Origin: Deltaproteobacteria bacterium
Lineage (GTDB): Bacteria; Bdellovibrionota_B; Oligoflexia; Oligoflexales; CAIYRB01
NCBI GenBank assembly: GCA_016874735.1
Contig: VGTI01000005.1
Coordinates: 62,001-126,000 of the forward strand
Reading direction: 5' to 3'
DNA: 64,000 nt
Shown here: positions 1-9,231 of the stretch, in pieces
Numbering within the stretch: position 1 is the stretch's first letter
Layout: the number at the start of each line of letters is the position of its first letter
Made by a program: the position numbers and the translations under genes
The notes under the pieces: generated by a model
Seen by the model: the letters and a program-made list of their open reading frames with translations, nothing else
What the model was told of the DNA's origin: nothing
Database searches by the model: none

Positions 1-115
1 GATCTTCAACGGATCCTGGCGCCCTCCTTTTTTTGGCAGTTACGCTTGACCGTCGCACGGGCTACCCGTAGCCTTTGAAGCATTAGCCACTTTTTACCAG
101 CACGAGAGAGTTGCG
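1..115. other. window edge before uppP
   Basis: The first 78 bases are open in plus frame 1 and end with TGA at 76-78. This could be the last 25 codons of a gene cut by the window edge, but plus frame 3 is also open almost as far, so no gene can be assigned. A purine-rich GAGAG at about 105-109 is the likely ribosome binding site of uppP. Confidence 0.2.
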
Positions 116-994
116 ATGCAGCCTAGCTTTCTTCAGATTGTCCTTCTAGCTGTAGTACAGGGTCTGGCCGAGCTACTTCCAGTGTCCAGTTCGGCGCACG
201 TGATCGTTGCCGAAAAACTCATGGGATTAGACCCAAGCGCCCCAGCTATGACCTTCCTTTTGGTTATGCTGCACACGGGAACAATGTTCGCCGTCATTTT
301 ATTTTTCTGGCCGAAATGGCGCGCACTTTGGCAGGCTGGGCTAAAAACTAGCCTTGATTACCTGCGCTACATCGTCATTGCGACGGGCTTTACCGGAGTC
401 ATTGGACTCGGGTTAAAGTTCGTGATTGAAAAAATTATACTCAGTGCTCAGCCAGATGCCGAAATTGAGCATCTCTTTAAAAACCTGCCTCTCATCGCTT
501 GCAGCCTTACCGCTGCTGCATTGATAATCATCATCGCCGGTTTTGCGATTAGGCGACCGAGCATGGCAAACGTCACCCCGCGACCACTATCAGATCGGAG
601 TGCAGCCGTCATCGGCATCGTCCAAGGTCTGTGCTTGCCTTTTCGCGGATTCTCGCGCTCAGGTGCCACTATTTCTGCCGGACTATTGCAACGACTGGCA
701 CGCGATCAGGCCGAAACGTTTAGCTTTGCCCTGGCAGTGGTGTTAACGCCACCGGTACTCGCTCTGCAAATTCACCGCCTGCTCAAAGCCAATGCAGCTA
801 CCGGTGTCGTCCAAGTAGACTTCAGTTTATTCACTCCAGGGATCACCGGTATGTTCTTCAGCTTCCTGGCTGGACTAGCTGCACTGCGTTGGTTATCAAG
901 CTGGCTTGAGCATGGTCGCTGGCATCTATTCGGCTTTTACTGCCTCGCAGCATCTCTCGGAGTCTGGTCGGTACACTGGTTTATGCCATCGTAA
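116..994 (+). CDS. uppP: undecaprenyl-diphosphate phosphatase (UppP/BacA)
   Basis: Integral membrane phosphatase that converts undecaprenyl diphosphate to the monophosphate, recycling the lipid carrier for peptidoglycan and other envelope polymers. The 292-residue length matches the BacA family. Both family signatures are visible: GLAELLPVSSSAH near residues 17-29, carrying the conserved Glu and the PVSSS stretch, and the second motif GFSRSGATIS near residues 178-187, with the Arg and Ser of the active site. Hydrophobic segments alternate with short loops as expected for a polytopic protein. It stands alone; the next gene is convergent with only 19 bp between the stop codons. The ATG is preceded by GAGAG. 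Confidence 0.95.
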   Translation: MQPSFLQIVLLAVVQGLAELLPVSSSAHVIVAEKLMGLDPSAPAMTFLLVMLHTGTMFAVILFFWPKWRALWQAGLKTSLDYLRYIVIATGFTGVIGLGLKFVIEKIILSAQPDAEIEHLFKNLPLIACSLTAAALIIIIAGFAIRRPSMANVTPRPLSDRSAAVIGIVQGLCLPFRGFSRSGATISAGLLQRLARDQAETFSFALAVVLTPPVLALQIHRLLKANAATGVVQVDFSLFTPGITGMFFSFLAGLAALRWLSSWLEHGRWHLFGFYCLAASLGVWSVHWFMPS

Positions 995-1013
995 AGATCG
1001 TGACTAGTGACAA

Positions 1014-1889
1014 TCAGGCAGTGGCAGCCTTAGCGGCGGGTCCCTCAGACACAATACTGCCAATCGATGCCGCTATGATCAGACCAATCGATAGCCATTG
1101 TTGCCAGTGCAGATCCTCGTGCAACATGAAGTGGCCGAGAATTGCAGCAAACGCGGGCTCAAAACTCATCATCACACCAAAAGTCTTGGCCGGCAGGCGC
1201 GTCATGGCCATCATTTCGAGCGAATAGGGTAACGCGCTCGACAGCACCGCGACCAGTGGTGCATAGAGCCAAATCGTTTTGTTGCCTAAATCAGTGCCAG
1301 CGTGGTGAATACCGAATGGGATGATCACGAGAGCCGCAATGACAAGACCCAGGGCTGAAGCGCGTCCATCCGATAAGTGCTTACCTGCACGTTGCCCGAA
1401 GAAAATATAGAGAGCCCAGCACATGGCCGCGAGCAGGGCAAAGGTGACACCTTTCAGATCTAAGTGCTGATGGGGGCCTAAATCACCATTAGCCGAGAGT
1501 AGTAAGAAGATGCCAACGGCAGCGAGTCCTACCCATAGCAAATCCGTCAACCGATGAGACGAGCAGACGGCCACACCGAGTGGTCCCAGGAATTGCAGGG
1601 CCACACTGACGCCTAGTGGAATCCGCGCCAGCGAGAGGTAGAAGAAAAGACTCATCGCCCCTAGGGCACCGCCGTAGAGAGCCAACTCAGAAACAGCGAC
1701 GCGTGTCAGGGGTCCGCCCTTCCACGGTTGGCGCACGGTGATAAGCAGCAGTGCGGCCAAAGTGCTACGCACCATAGCGGTACCGGCTACACCGACTAGC
1801 GGAAAGAGATTCTTAGCCAAGGCTGCTCCGAATTGAATGGAGGCCATCGACATTAGAATCATCGCTATGGCGAGGAGCCGGAAGTTCAC
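1014..1889 (-). CDS. rhtA: RhtA-like amino-acid exporter (EamA/DMT family)
   Basis: Ten-helix drug/metabolite-transporter-family inner-membrane protein of 291 aa made of two EamA repeats. It closely follows E. coli RhtA, the threonine/homoserine exporter: the N-terminal MASIQFGAALAK, the central WALYIFFGQRAG and the late ALPYSLEMMAMTRLP are all recognisable, and the length is nearly the same (295 in E. coli from memory). The start is GTG, supported by an AGGGGA Shine-Dalgarno five bases upstream. It lies downstream of, and in the same direction as, the cytochrome lipoprotein, but the 123-bp gap makes an operon uncertain. The substrate is inferred; related paralogs export other small amino acids. 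Confidence 0.85.
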   Translation of the reverse strand: MNFRLLAIAMILMSMASIQFGAALAKNLFPLVGVAGTAMVRSTLAALLLITVRQPWKGGPLTRVAVSELALYGGALGAMSLFFYLSLARIPLGVSVALQFLGPLGVAVCSSHRLTDLLWVGLAAVGIFLLLSANGDLGPHQHLDLKGVTFALLAAMCWALYIFFGQRAGKHLSDGRASALGLVIAALVIIPFGIHHAGTDLGNKTIWLYAPLVAVLSSALPYSLEMMAMTRLPAKTFGVMMSFEPAFAAILGHFMLHEDLHWQQWLSIGLIIAASIGSIVSEGPAAKAATA

Positions 1890-2012
1890 GTGATTCCCCT
1901 AGTGTGAGGGATGGGTCTGACTGTTCAGAATATTACGCAGGATCGGCCACTGCAGTTAAATATTGCAGCGGCAGTAAGTTAAACTCTATAGGGCCCAGTG
2001 ACAAGCCTGAGA

Positions 2013-2486
2013 TTAGTTGGTGCCACCGAGAGCGGCGTGGTCACTCTTGAGGCTCGCATCCGAATACTGCGAAGCGCTGAAGGCCGACATGCTGCCGCGC
2101 CCCTGGCGTACCGCACTACGGTACTCCTGGAGCGACTTGTTCCGAATGCCGATCCGGCCGTTACCGTCGTGCCCATGACAGCCAGCACAGCTGCTAGCGT
2201 ACTCGCTCGAGAGTGACTTGGTCGCCGCCACTGTGGCCGGTGCTTCTCCGATGTCGCTCACAGGCGGCGTCGGCGATGTTGCATCCGGTGCATTGACAGG
2301 CGGCCGCGTCGGCTTATTGGTGTTGCCGTTATTGCTGATCTTCTTGGTCTTTTTGTTGGGGGTCGCCGTCGGCGTGGGGGTCGGTGCGGGCGCCGGACTA
2401 CTAGAATTGGCGCGGCCGCATGCGGCCAGAGCGATCACTAAAAAGGCCGCTGCTATCTGTAGCTTAGTCGGGGTGGGGCGCATCAT
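2013..2486 (-). CDS. monoheme c-type cytochrome lipoprotein
   Basis: Small lipid-anchored cytochrome c, 157 aa from the chosen ATG. A short signal ends in the lipobox LAAC, followed by a Pro/Thr/Ala- and Lys/Asn-rich linker of about 70 residues, then a compact class I cytochrome domain with the heme-binding motif CAGCH. A downstream Met in GSMSAF is the probable sixth ligand. The track-length frame allows a start 18 bases upstream, but the second ATG has an AGGGA ribosome site at good spacing and is preferred. Periplasmic electron transfer is the likely role; the partner is not visible. It is divergent from lolC across an AT-rich intergenic region. Confidence 0.8.
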   Translation of the reverse strand: MMRPTPTKLQIAAAFLVIALAACGRANSSSPAPAPTPTPTATPNKKTKKISNNGNTNKPTRPPVNAPDATSPTPPVSDIGEAPATVAATKSLSSEYASSCAGCHGHDGNGRIGIRNKSLQEYRSAVRQGRGSMSAFSASQYSDASLKSDHAALGGTN

Positions 2487-2504
2487 GGCTTGGTTCCCTA
2501 TCAT

Positions 2505-2747
2505 TATTGGATTTTGTTATGATTATTAATCTGGCAGATAAAATAAATATATATTAACTAGATATATTAATTAAATATAAATGTAAATAATTAATTTTAA
2601 TTACTGAAGGCACGGGTATTTTAAAGGCCATGAGCCGCCCCATGGCCGATGCTAAACCTTAAAAATTGGGCTGTTATAGGTGGCACATTGCGCTATGGTA
2701 ACTGCCTATTAGGTTCCAGAACGGTTGCAGTGAAGGAAGCAGATCAA
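2505..2747. promoter_or_regulatory. AT-rich divergent intergenic region
   Basis: Bases about 2508-2605 are almost entirely A and T, unlike the surrounding coding DNA, and separate the divergent cytochrome and lolC genes. This is where promoters of both are expected. Several overlapping TATA-like hexamers occur, so no single -10 can be named. From 2606 to 2747 the sequence is leader or an alternative N-terminus of lolC; I see no other gene in it. Confidence 0.5.
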
Positions 2748-4082
2748 ATGACCGTAGGGCGGGCTCGACCCAAACTCTACATCTTATGGATCGCGTGGCG
2801 AAACCTCGTTGTCAAAGGGAGACGAGGAGGCCTTTCGGTTATGACCACGGTATCGATTGCCGGTATTGCCATCGGCGTGGCGGCGCTCATCATCGTACTC
2901 TCGGTGATGGGGGGCTTTGAGCAAGATCTGCGCGGTAAGATGCTACGCGGTCAACCGAACCTAGAAATACTAAACCGTAATGCTGTCGCTGGTTTTGGTC
3001 TTAAGAACCATCCCGTAGCTACGTTCGAAAAGCTGATACCAGAAGCCACGGCCATCGAACCTTACACCGAGGCCGACGTCGTCCTGAAACAGCGCTCGCA
3101 TTTGACCTCAGCAACGCTATTTGGCGTCGATCCACAGCGGCAAGGTCACCTATGGGGCTTTGGCAATTCTGTGGTCGAAGGCGATATGAAAGACATCGGC
3201 TCTCTGCAAGCTGTAGGTGGCATGACTGGGGCTAAACAGGTTCCCGGCATCATGCTGGGCCAGCAGCTCGCGGATCAGCTAGGAGCCGACATTGGTGACG
3301 AAATTGTGGTGCTCTCTCCCCAGAGCAACGTCGGTACTGCCCTAGCTGGAGGCACTGTGTCTCGCAGCTACGTCGTAGTCGGTAAATTTCGTACCGGGCT
3401 TTTCAATTATGATGCGCGGTGGGCCGTCGTGAGTTTGGCTGAGGGTCGTAAATTCATGGCTGATTACGACGAATCACTCGATCAGGACGAATACGTATCC
3501 GGCATCGCGGTTAATATTAAAGATCCGCTCGCCGTGCAAAAGACCGTCCATCGCCTTTTCGGTCACGAAGAGGTTGCCGGTACCTTACCAAAGGACTGCG
3601 GCGACCTAATACCCTTGACCTGGGAAAAGGCGAATTCGTCGCTGCTGTTTGCACTGAAGTTGGAAAAGTTTGCTATGGGGTCCATCCTCATGCTGATCGT
3701 GATCGTCGCTGCTTTTTCCATCAGCGGCACCATGATGATGACCGTGTTTCATAAACGGGGCCAAGTCAGTTTGCTAAGATCTTTGGGTATGAACCGCGGC
3801 GACATCACACGCCTCTACATGACCCATGGATTTACCATCGGCACCGTGGGTATACTGCTCGGCCTAGTGATAGGGATAGCCGTATGCGCGCTGATCAAAA
3901 GCTTTGCGTTGATACCGTTGCCAGCGGGCGTCTATCATCTCAGATCGCTACCGTGTCGATGGTTGTGGCTTGATTATGGAGTTATCTGTTTGTGCGCATG
4001 GGGTTTCAGCCTGCTGGCGTCGACTTATCCAGCGTTAACAGCTGCAAGGCAGGATCCCGGTCAGGGTTTACGTTATCTCTGA
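2748..4082 (+). CDS. lolC: lipoprotein-releasing ABC permease (LolC/LolE)
   Basis: Inner-membrane subunit of the LolCDE machine, which extracts outer-membrane lipoproteins and hands them to LolA. The N-terminal YILWIAWRNL and the first membrane helix with the SIAGIAIGVAALI motif are typical, followed by a periplasmic domain of about 200 aa and a C-terminal three-helix FtsX domain containing the MMMTVFHKRGQVSLLRSLG coupling region. The upstream GTG/ATG options would add 33 residues unlike the family; the chosen ATG has GAAGGA ten bases upstream. Length 444 aa. Only one permease gene is present, so the complex may use a LolC/E homodimer (sometimes called LolF). It is followed closely by lolD and leads the envelope operon. 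Confidence 0.9.
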   Translation: MTVGRARPKLYILWIAWRNLVVKGRRGGLSVMTTVSIAGIAIGVAALIIVLSVMGGFEQDLRGKMLRGQPNLEILNRNAVAGFGLKNHPVATFEKLIPEATAIEPYTEADVVLKQRSHLTSATLFGVDPQRQGHLWGFGNSVVEGDMKDIGSLQAVGGMTGAKQVPGIMLGQQLADQLGADIGDEIVVLSPQSNVGTALAGGTVSRSYVVVGKFRTGLFNYDARWAVVSLAEGRKFMADYDESLDQDEYVSGIAVNIKDPLAVQKTVHRLFGHEEVAGTLPKDCGDLIPLTWEKANSSLLFALKLEKFAMGSILMLIVIVAAFSISGTMMMTVFHKRGQVSLLRSLGMNRGDITRLYMTHGFTIGTVGILLGLVIGIAVCALIKSFALIPLPAGVYHLRSLPCRWLWLDYGVICLCAWGFSLLASTYPALTAARQDPGQGLRYL

Positions 4083-4100
4083 TCACGACTGAGGTGTTAT

Positions 4101-4835
4101 TTGTCTGAACAACATCAGAATATAGAGCACGGCGCGGCCAACGTTGGTAATTACAGCGTCGAGCTGCGCGACGTGCGTAAAGTTTACAAAATTGGTAACG
4201 AGCAAGTTGAGGCTCTGCGTGGGGTCGATCTGCGCATACCCCACGGCAGCGTCGTGGCTGTCATCGGCAAATCAGGAGCTGGCAAAAGTACGCTGCTCCA
4301 TATCATTGGCACTCTGGACAGACCGACTTCCGGTCAGGTGATCCTCAACGGGACCGATGTATCAGGCATGAGCGATCAGGCCGCTTCCGAGTTTCGTAAT
4401 GGCTCGGTGGGATTTGTCTTTCAGATGAACAATCTGCTGGCAGAGTTTTCTGCCCTTGAAAACGTCATGCTCCCTGGACTCATCGCCGGTGCTCCAAAAC
4501 CAGCCGTGGCCGAGCGAGCTGCGAAGCTTTTGACCGCAGTCGGCCTCGGTGCAAGGCTACAGCATCGCCCGGGTGAATTGTCTGGTGGTGAGCAGCAACG
4601 CGTAGCGATTGCGAGAGCTTTGATCATGGCTCCCCCTATTCTTTTAGCTGACGAGCCCACGGGCAACTTGGATCAAAAGACCAGTCGTGAGATTCAAGAG
4701 CTGCTAATTAATGTTTGTGTAGCCAATAAGGTGACCATGATCCTAGTGACTCATGATTTGGATCTGGCGAGGCGCCTCCCAGCTCAAGTTGTCATGGAAG
4801 ACGGACGTGTGGTTGAGGGAGGTGGTTACTCGTGA
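4101..4835 (+). CDS. lolD: lipoprotein-releasing ABC ATPase LolD
   Basis: Cytoplasmic ATPase powering lipoprotein release with the upstream permease. All ABC motifs are intact: Walker A GKSGAGKST, the signature LSGGEQQRVAIARAL, Walker B ILLADEPTGNLD and the switch histidine in LVTHD. The Q-loop region FVFQMNNLLAEFSALENV is characteristic of the LolD/MacB subfamily. The start codon is TTG, supported by GAGGTG four bases upstream. The gene overlaps bamA by 4 bp (GTGA), so translation is probably coupled. Length 244 aa, normal for the family. Confidence 0.93.
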   Translation: MSEQHQNIEHGAANVGNYSVELRDVRKVYKIGNEQVEALRGVDLRIPHGSVVAVIGKSGAGKSTLLHIIGTLDRPTSGQVILNGTDVSGMSDQAASEFRNGSVGFVFQMNNLLAEFSALENVMLPGLIAGAPKPAVAERAAKLLTAVGLGARLQHRPGELSGGEQQRVAIARALIMAPPILLADEPTGNLDQKTSREIQELLINVCVANKVTMILVTHDLDLARRLPAQVVMEDGRVVEGGGYS

Positions 4836-7240
4836 GATGTAATCATCAAGCAATGTATTGTTTACATACACTGGCGGCCTTGGCGTTTTGTGGGACAGTC
4901 CTGACACTCACTGGAGCATCGACCACTGCCCCGGCACAGGTTTTAGCAAGCGATGCACGGCCCACCGCCGTCGCCAACGGCCCGATCATCGAGGACGTCC
5001 AGATCAAGGGGAATGCCAAGGTCGAGAGCGACGCTGTTATTGGCCTGCTCAAGACGCACAAGGGGGCTGCCCTGAATCGTCAGACGGTGCAGGCAGACAT
5101 TCGCACCTTATTTGACCTCGGTTACTTTTCCAGTGTGCGCTTTCTGCAAAAGCCAGGTAGCAGCGGTGGCATTATCCTTGTCATCGACGTCAAGGAAAAG
5201 CCCGCAATCACAAGTATATCTTACGAGGGCAACAAAGAGGTTTCCGACGACAACATCAAAGATAAGCTCGAAACCAAGCTATACACCATCGTCAATGAGG
5301 CAACGATCACCGCTGACGTCAGGATGATTGAGAAGCAGTACGCAGAAAAGGGCTACTACCTTGCGCGCGTCACCTACACTCTGGACCCTAAAGGGACCAA
5401 CGACGTGGGGCTTACCTTTCACGTCGACGAGGGTGGCAAGCTACTTGTCGGCAGTGTGGAAATTCTCGGCGCTCATTACTTTTCCGTCAATGAACTGATT
5501 AGCGGCACTCCTGGCATGGCCTCACGTCCATATACCCGCGCTTCGGCATTGGGCTCTTCGTCCCTCTATCAAGAGGAGATGGTCAAGCGTGACCTAGAGT
5601 ATCTCGCATACATCTATCGTGATCAGGGTTTTGCCGAGGTAAAAACGTCTAAGCCCTTCCAATTCCTCGATGCCGATCGCGATTTCGTCCGCCTGACCTT
5701 TCAGGTTGAAGAGGGACTGCAATATAGTGTTGGTTCGATCGACGTCAGCGGCGATTTGCTATTTACCAAAGATGAGCTGACCGCGGCGATGAAACTCCAC
5801 CCAGGGGAGTTATTTCGGTATTCTAAGTTTGCTAAAGACATCGAGACGCTGAGCGATAAGTACGGCGACCTTGGATATGCCTATGCTGACGTCAACCCAC
5901 GCACGACCTTTGATCGCGATAAGCGTCTGGTACACCTTAATTACGAAATCTCCAAAGGTGAGAAGATTTACTTTGGCAAGATGACGATTACGGGCAATAC
6001 GAAGACGCGCGATAACGTGATCAGACGTGAGCTTAAAGTCGCTGATAGCGAGCTCTACAGTGGCACTAAACTCAACACCTCGCGTGCCAATGTCAGTCGT
6101 TTAGGTTTTTTTGAAGAAGTACAGGTCATCAAAGAGCGAGACGAGGAGCAGCAAAATCTCCTCAACCTAAAAATTAAAGTCAAAGAGAAACCCACGGGTC
6201 AATTGCAAGCCGCTGTCGGCTACACGCCGAACTCATCAACCGGCCAGGTTGGATCGCAGTTGTTCGGCCAGGGGCGCTATGACGAAAAAAATCAGTCCGG
6301 TAAGGGCTGGGCGACGAATGCCACTGGCAAGTGGAACGGGCAGGATAACTACTCGCTTGATCTTGGGTTCTCCGACCCATACGTCAACGATAGTGTGTGG
6401 AGTGCTGGTACCAACCTCTTCTTCAGCAACTCACAGGTAAGGTACCTAGACGAAAGCCAGGTCAAGGAGCGGCGCGTCGGCGGCGCGGTATTTGTCGGCA
6501 GGCAAATCTTTGAGCTGGTGCGGGCCCGCGCTACTTATAAATTGCAAAAAATCACGCGTGATCAGCAAGACAGCTATGTGTTGCCGGCCTTCCTCCAACA
6601 AGGCGTGGTATCGAGCATGATCTTCAGCTTGCTGCGCCTAGATGTGGACAACTATTTAGACCCAACCTCCGGATCAGACGTGTCGCTCAGCCAAAATTTC
6701 ACCGGCGGTCCCCTGCTGCGCGGTGATTGGAGCTACATGGAGTCCTCGGCAGATGCCACGGCCTATCTCCCGGTTGATTTTACCGACAGCTACCGGACCT
6801 ACTTTAAACTCCATGGACTTGTGTCCTATATCTACCCTCTCCTTGGGGCACCCGTCCCATTTGCAGATCGCTACCGTCTTGGTGGATTTAACGATATGCG
6901 GGGATGGGATTACTTCGATATCGGCCCGAGGTTTTCGCTCCTCCAATCACCTGGTGGCAGCCGCACACTGATCAACAAGGGTGGCGACAAAAAGCTGGTC
7001 TTCCAGGCCGAGTACTTTATGCCGCTTATTCCAGAGGCTGGCATCAAGTCCCTAGTCTTCACCGACATCGGACGTGTTTATGACGACAGTGAACCGCTGA
7101 GTCTTAATGGCATGTACCAAGACGTCGGCTTTGGGTTCCGTTGGATCACACCGATTGCCCCCTTTCGGTTTGAATGGGCATATCCGATCCAAGATGGCAA
7201 ACTGGGTGATATGCAAATCATCTTCTATATTGGATACTGA
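4832..7240 (+). CDS. bamA: outer-membrane assembly factor BamA
   Basis: Central beta-barrel of the BAM complex that folds outer-membrane proteins. After an N-terminal signal, about 400 residues form a series of POTRA domains (each beginning with a segment of the VEDVQIKGNAKV type), followed by a C-terminal Omp85 barrel ending in an aromatic residue (IFYIGY). The conserved loop-6 motif reads MRGW, against VRGF in E. coli, keeping the essential Arg-Gly. Length 802 aa is normal. The GTG start overlaps lolD by 4 bp; an internal ATG seven codons later would also give a signal peptide. Placement between lolD and skp is consistent with an envelope-biogenesis operon. Confidence 0.95.
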   Translation: MRCNHQAMYCLHTLAALAFCGTVLTLTGASTTAPAQVLASDARPTAVANGPIIEDVQIKGNAKVESDAVIGLLKTHKGAALNRQTVQADIRTLFDLGYFSSVRFLQKPGSSGGIILVIDVKEKPAITSISYEGNKEVSDDNIKDKLETKLYTIVNEATITADVRMIEKQYAEKGYYLARVTYTLDPKGTNDVGLTFHVDEGGKLLVGSVEILGAHYFSVNELISGTPGMASRPYTRASALGSSSLYQEEMVKRDLEYLAYIYRDQGFAEVKTSKPFQFLDADRDFVRLTFQVEEGLQYSVGSIDVSGDLLFTKDELTAAMKLHPGELFRYSKFAKDIETLSDKYGDLGYAYADVNPRTTFDRDKRLVHLNYEISKGEKIYFGKMTITGNTKTRDNVIRRELKVADSELYSGTKLNTSRANVSRLGFFEEVQVIKERDEEQQNLLNLKIKVKEKPTGQLQAAVGYTPNSSTGQVGSQLFGQGRYDEKNQSGKGWATNATGKWNGQDNYSLDLGFSDPYVNDSVWSAGTNLFFSNSQVRYLDESQVKERRVGGAVFVGRQIFELVRARATYKLQKITRDQQDSYVLPAFLQQGVVSSMIFSLLRLDVDNYLDPTSGSDVSLSQNFTGGPLLRGDWSYMESSADATAYLPVDFTDSYRTYFKLHGLVSYIYPLLGAPVPFADRYRLGGFNDMRGWDYFDIGPRFSLLQSPGGSRTLINKGGDKKLVFQAEYFMPLIPEAGIKSLVFTDIGRVYDDSEPLSLNGMYQDVGFGFRWITPIAPFRFEWAYPIQDGKLGDMQIIFYIGY

Positions 7241-7258
7241 TTCCTCGGGAGGATATTT

Positions 7259-7870
7259 ATGAAGTTAAATAAAGCATTCAAGGCACTTGCAGGTAAAATG
7301 ACGATTGGTATGGCAGTTGGTATGACGGTTGGCATGGCACTCAGCGGCCATGCGCTCCCTGCATTGGCCGACACTGGCAGCGTCAAGTTCGGCGTTGTCG
7401 ACATGCAGCAGGTTATCCTCACCGTCGAAGAGGGCAAGACCGCCCGGGCCCAGCTTGAAGCCGAAATCAAGGCTAAAGAGAGCGAGCTCGGAAAACAAAA
7501 AGAGGAGCTAGATAAGCTCAATAACGAGTGGAAGAATCAAGCGGCATTATTGAGTGAAGATGCTCGCATGAAGAAGCAGCAGGAATTTCAGGAAAAGTTT
7601 ATGACGCTGCGCAATGCGGAGATGGAGTTTCAGGCAAACATTAAGCGCAAAGAGCAAAAAGCGACCCAGCAAATTGCCATGAAGGTTGCTCAGCTGGTTG
7701 ACAGAATCGCCAAGGGCAAAAAGCTCACCGGAGTCTTTGAAACTAATAGCGCCGGTCTACTTTATCTGGACAGTCCAGTTGATCTCACCCAAGAGGTTAT
7801 CAGTGAGTACGGCAAGCTGCCCGCGAGCAAGCCCGCAACTGACAAACCAGAGGCAGAGAAAAAGAAATAA
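7259..7870 (+). CDS. skp: periplasmic chaperone Skp/OmpH family
   Basis: Periplasmic chaperone that holds unfolded outer-membrane proteins on the way to BamA. It has a signal peptide and then the family opening FGVVDMQQV, followed by a long Lys/Glu-rich amphipathic coiled coil (about residues 65-140) that forms the tentacles of the Skp trimer. The C-terminus is Pro/Lys-rich. The signal peptide is odd: it contains a run of repeated Gly-Met pairs (GMAVGMTVGMALSG), visible in the DNA as near-repeats of ggtatggc. GGGAGGA precedes the ATG. It sits directly after bamA as in many Gram-negatives; the lpxD gene usually following is missing here. Confidence 0.88.
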   Translation: MKLNKAFKALAGKMTIGMAVGMTVGMALSGHALPALADTGSVKFGVVDMQQVILTVEEGKTARAQLEAEIKAKESELGKQKEELDKLNNEWKNQAALLSEDARMKKQQEFQEKFMTLRNAEMEFQANIKRKEQKATQQIAMKVAQLVDRIAKGKKLTGVFETNSAGLLYLDSPVDLTQEVISEYGKLPASKPATDKPEAEKKK

Positions 7871-7876
7871 CTATAT

Positions 7877-7894
7877 GCGCCCCCTGGGGGGCGC
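7877..7894 (+). repeat. GC-rich intercistronic hairpin (skp-fabZ)
   Basis: Perfect 8-bp inverted repeat GCGCCCCC/GGGGGCGC with two bases between the arms, starting six bases after the skp stop. No T-run follows, so it is unlikely to be an intrinsic terminator; it may protect the upstream mRNA 3' end or set the skp/fabZ expression ratio. Confidence 0.6.
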
Positions 7895-7910
7895 CGTTGA
7901 GGCTTAGGTC

Positions 7911-8357
7911 ATGAACGTTGAAGTTCCACCCATGCCGATGGACATTAAGGCCATCGAGAAGTGTATTCCCCATCGCTATCCTTTTCTGCTGGTCGACCGC
8001 GTCCTAGAGTTGGTGCCCGATGAGCGGATTTTAGCCGTTAAAAACGTATCGGTGTCAGACCCTTTTCTGGCCGGACATTTTCCGGGCAACCCTGTGGTGC
8101 CAGGAGTCTTGCTGATCGAGGGCATAGCCCAAGCAGCTGGCATTTTGGGCCACCTCTATGTCGATGGAGGCCTCAGTCAATGCCTCCTGACCGAGGTGAC
8201 TCATGCGCGGTTTCGCCGCCCCGTAGTCCCCGGTGATGTCGTTACCTATGATGTCCGCGTCACTAAACGGCGCGCTCCGTTCTTCTGGTTTGAGGCCAAA
8301 TGTCTTGTTGATGGCCAACCAGTAGTCGAGGTCAAGTTATCGGCATTCATCAAATAG
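7911..8357 (+). CDS. fabZ: 3-hydroxyacyl-ACP dehydratase FabZ
   Basis: Hot-dog-fold dehydratase of type II fatty-acid synthesis, acting on 3-hydroxyacyl-ACP; it competes with LpxA for 3-hydroxymyristoyl-ACP, which explains the linkage. Diagnostic sequences are IPHRYPFLLVDR near the N-terminus, the catalytic-His motif HFPGNPVVPGVL, and the catalytic Glu in LIEGIAQAAG. Length 148 aa is usual. The ATG follows GAGG. It lies between skp and lpxA in the envelope operon. Confidence 0.95.
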   Translation: MNVEVPPMPMDIKAIEKCIPHRYPFLLVDRVLELVPDERILAVKNVSVSDPFLAGHFPGNPVVPGVLLIEGIAQAAGILGHLYVDGGLSQCLLTEVTHARFRRPVVPGDVVTYDVRVTKRRAPFFWFEAKCLVDGQPVVEVKLSAFIK

Positions 8358-8403
8358 TCACAACGAGTGTCCGTCGTCGTGACACTGCCCTTGGGGTGCG
8401 AAG

Positions 8404-9231
8404 TTGGAAAAAGACAATAGCTTATTCGATATACCGGTCTCGGATCTAAATGCTCCGGTGGTTATACACCCAACAGCCGTGGTGGCTCCGGGAGCGCAGC
8501 TAGGTCGTGGGGTTGAGATCGGTCCCTTTTGCTTCGTTGGCCCCAAGGTGCAATTAGGCGATAACGTGAAGCTTGCCTCGCACGTTACCATTGAAAATCG
8601 CACGACCATCGGTGCGCGCAGCGTTATCTATCAATTCGCCACAATCGGCGTAGTACCACAAGATTTAAAGTTTCATGGCGAGGACGCTGAACTCATCGTC
8701 GGCGAGGAAAATTCCATCCGGCAATATGCCAACATCTCTATTGGTTCCGAGTCGGGCGGTGGTATCACGAAGATCGGTCGGCGTAATCTGCTGATGGTTT
8801 ACACCCATGTGGCGCATGATTGTCAGATCGGCGACAACATCGTGCTCGTGAATGGTGTGTCCCTTGGTGGACACGTGATCATCCAGGACCGCGCCTTCGT
8901 GGGAGGACACTCCGCTGTTCACCAATTTTGTCGTATTGGCACAAGGGTGATGATCGGTGGTGGTAGTATGGTTGTGCAAGATGTGCCGCCGTACTGCATG
9001 GTGCAGGGGGATCGTGCAGCCCCAGTTGGCCTTAATGTCGTAGGGCTGAGACGCGCCGGTTACTCCGCTGAGTCTCTGCGTGATTTAAAGGCCATGTACA
9101 GGATGCTTTACAGTGAAAACCTCACTGTCGACGACGCCATCAAAAAAATTGAAACGGACATCGATAGTTCTGAAGAGCGTCGTATTTTTGTGGAGTTCTT
9201 GCGCAGTAGTGAACGAGGAGTCTGCCGCTGA
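8404..9231 (+). CDS. lpxA: UDP-GlcNAc O-acyltransferase LpxA
   Basis: First enzyme of lipid A synthesis, transferring 3-hydroxyacyl from ACP to UDP-GlcNAc in the cytoplasm. The N-terminal two thirds are hexapeptide repeats of the left-handed beta helix (IHPTAVVAPGAQLG and later turns). The catalytic His is in HVAHDC, and the substrate-binding region GGHSAVHQFCRIG is conserved. The C-terminal helical part carries GLNVVGLRRAGYS. The start is TTG with GGGGTG upstream; the N-terminus is about 15 residues longer than in E. coli LpxA. Length 275 aa. The 3' end overlaps the proposed CTG start of lpxB. Confidence 0.95.
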   Translation: MEKDNSLFDIPVSDLNAPVVIHPTAVVAPGAQLGRGVEIGPFCFVGPKVQLGDNVKLASHVTIENRTTIGARSVIYQFATIGVVPQDLKFHGEDAELIVGEENSIRQYANISIGSESGGGITKIGRRNLLMVYTHVAHDCQIGDNIVLVNGVSLGGHVIIQDRAFVGGHSAVHQFCRIGTRVMIGGGSMVVQDVPPYCMVQGDRAAPVGLNVVGLRRAGYSAESLRDLKAMYRMLYSENLTVDDAIKKIETDIDSSEERRIFVEFLRSSERGVCR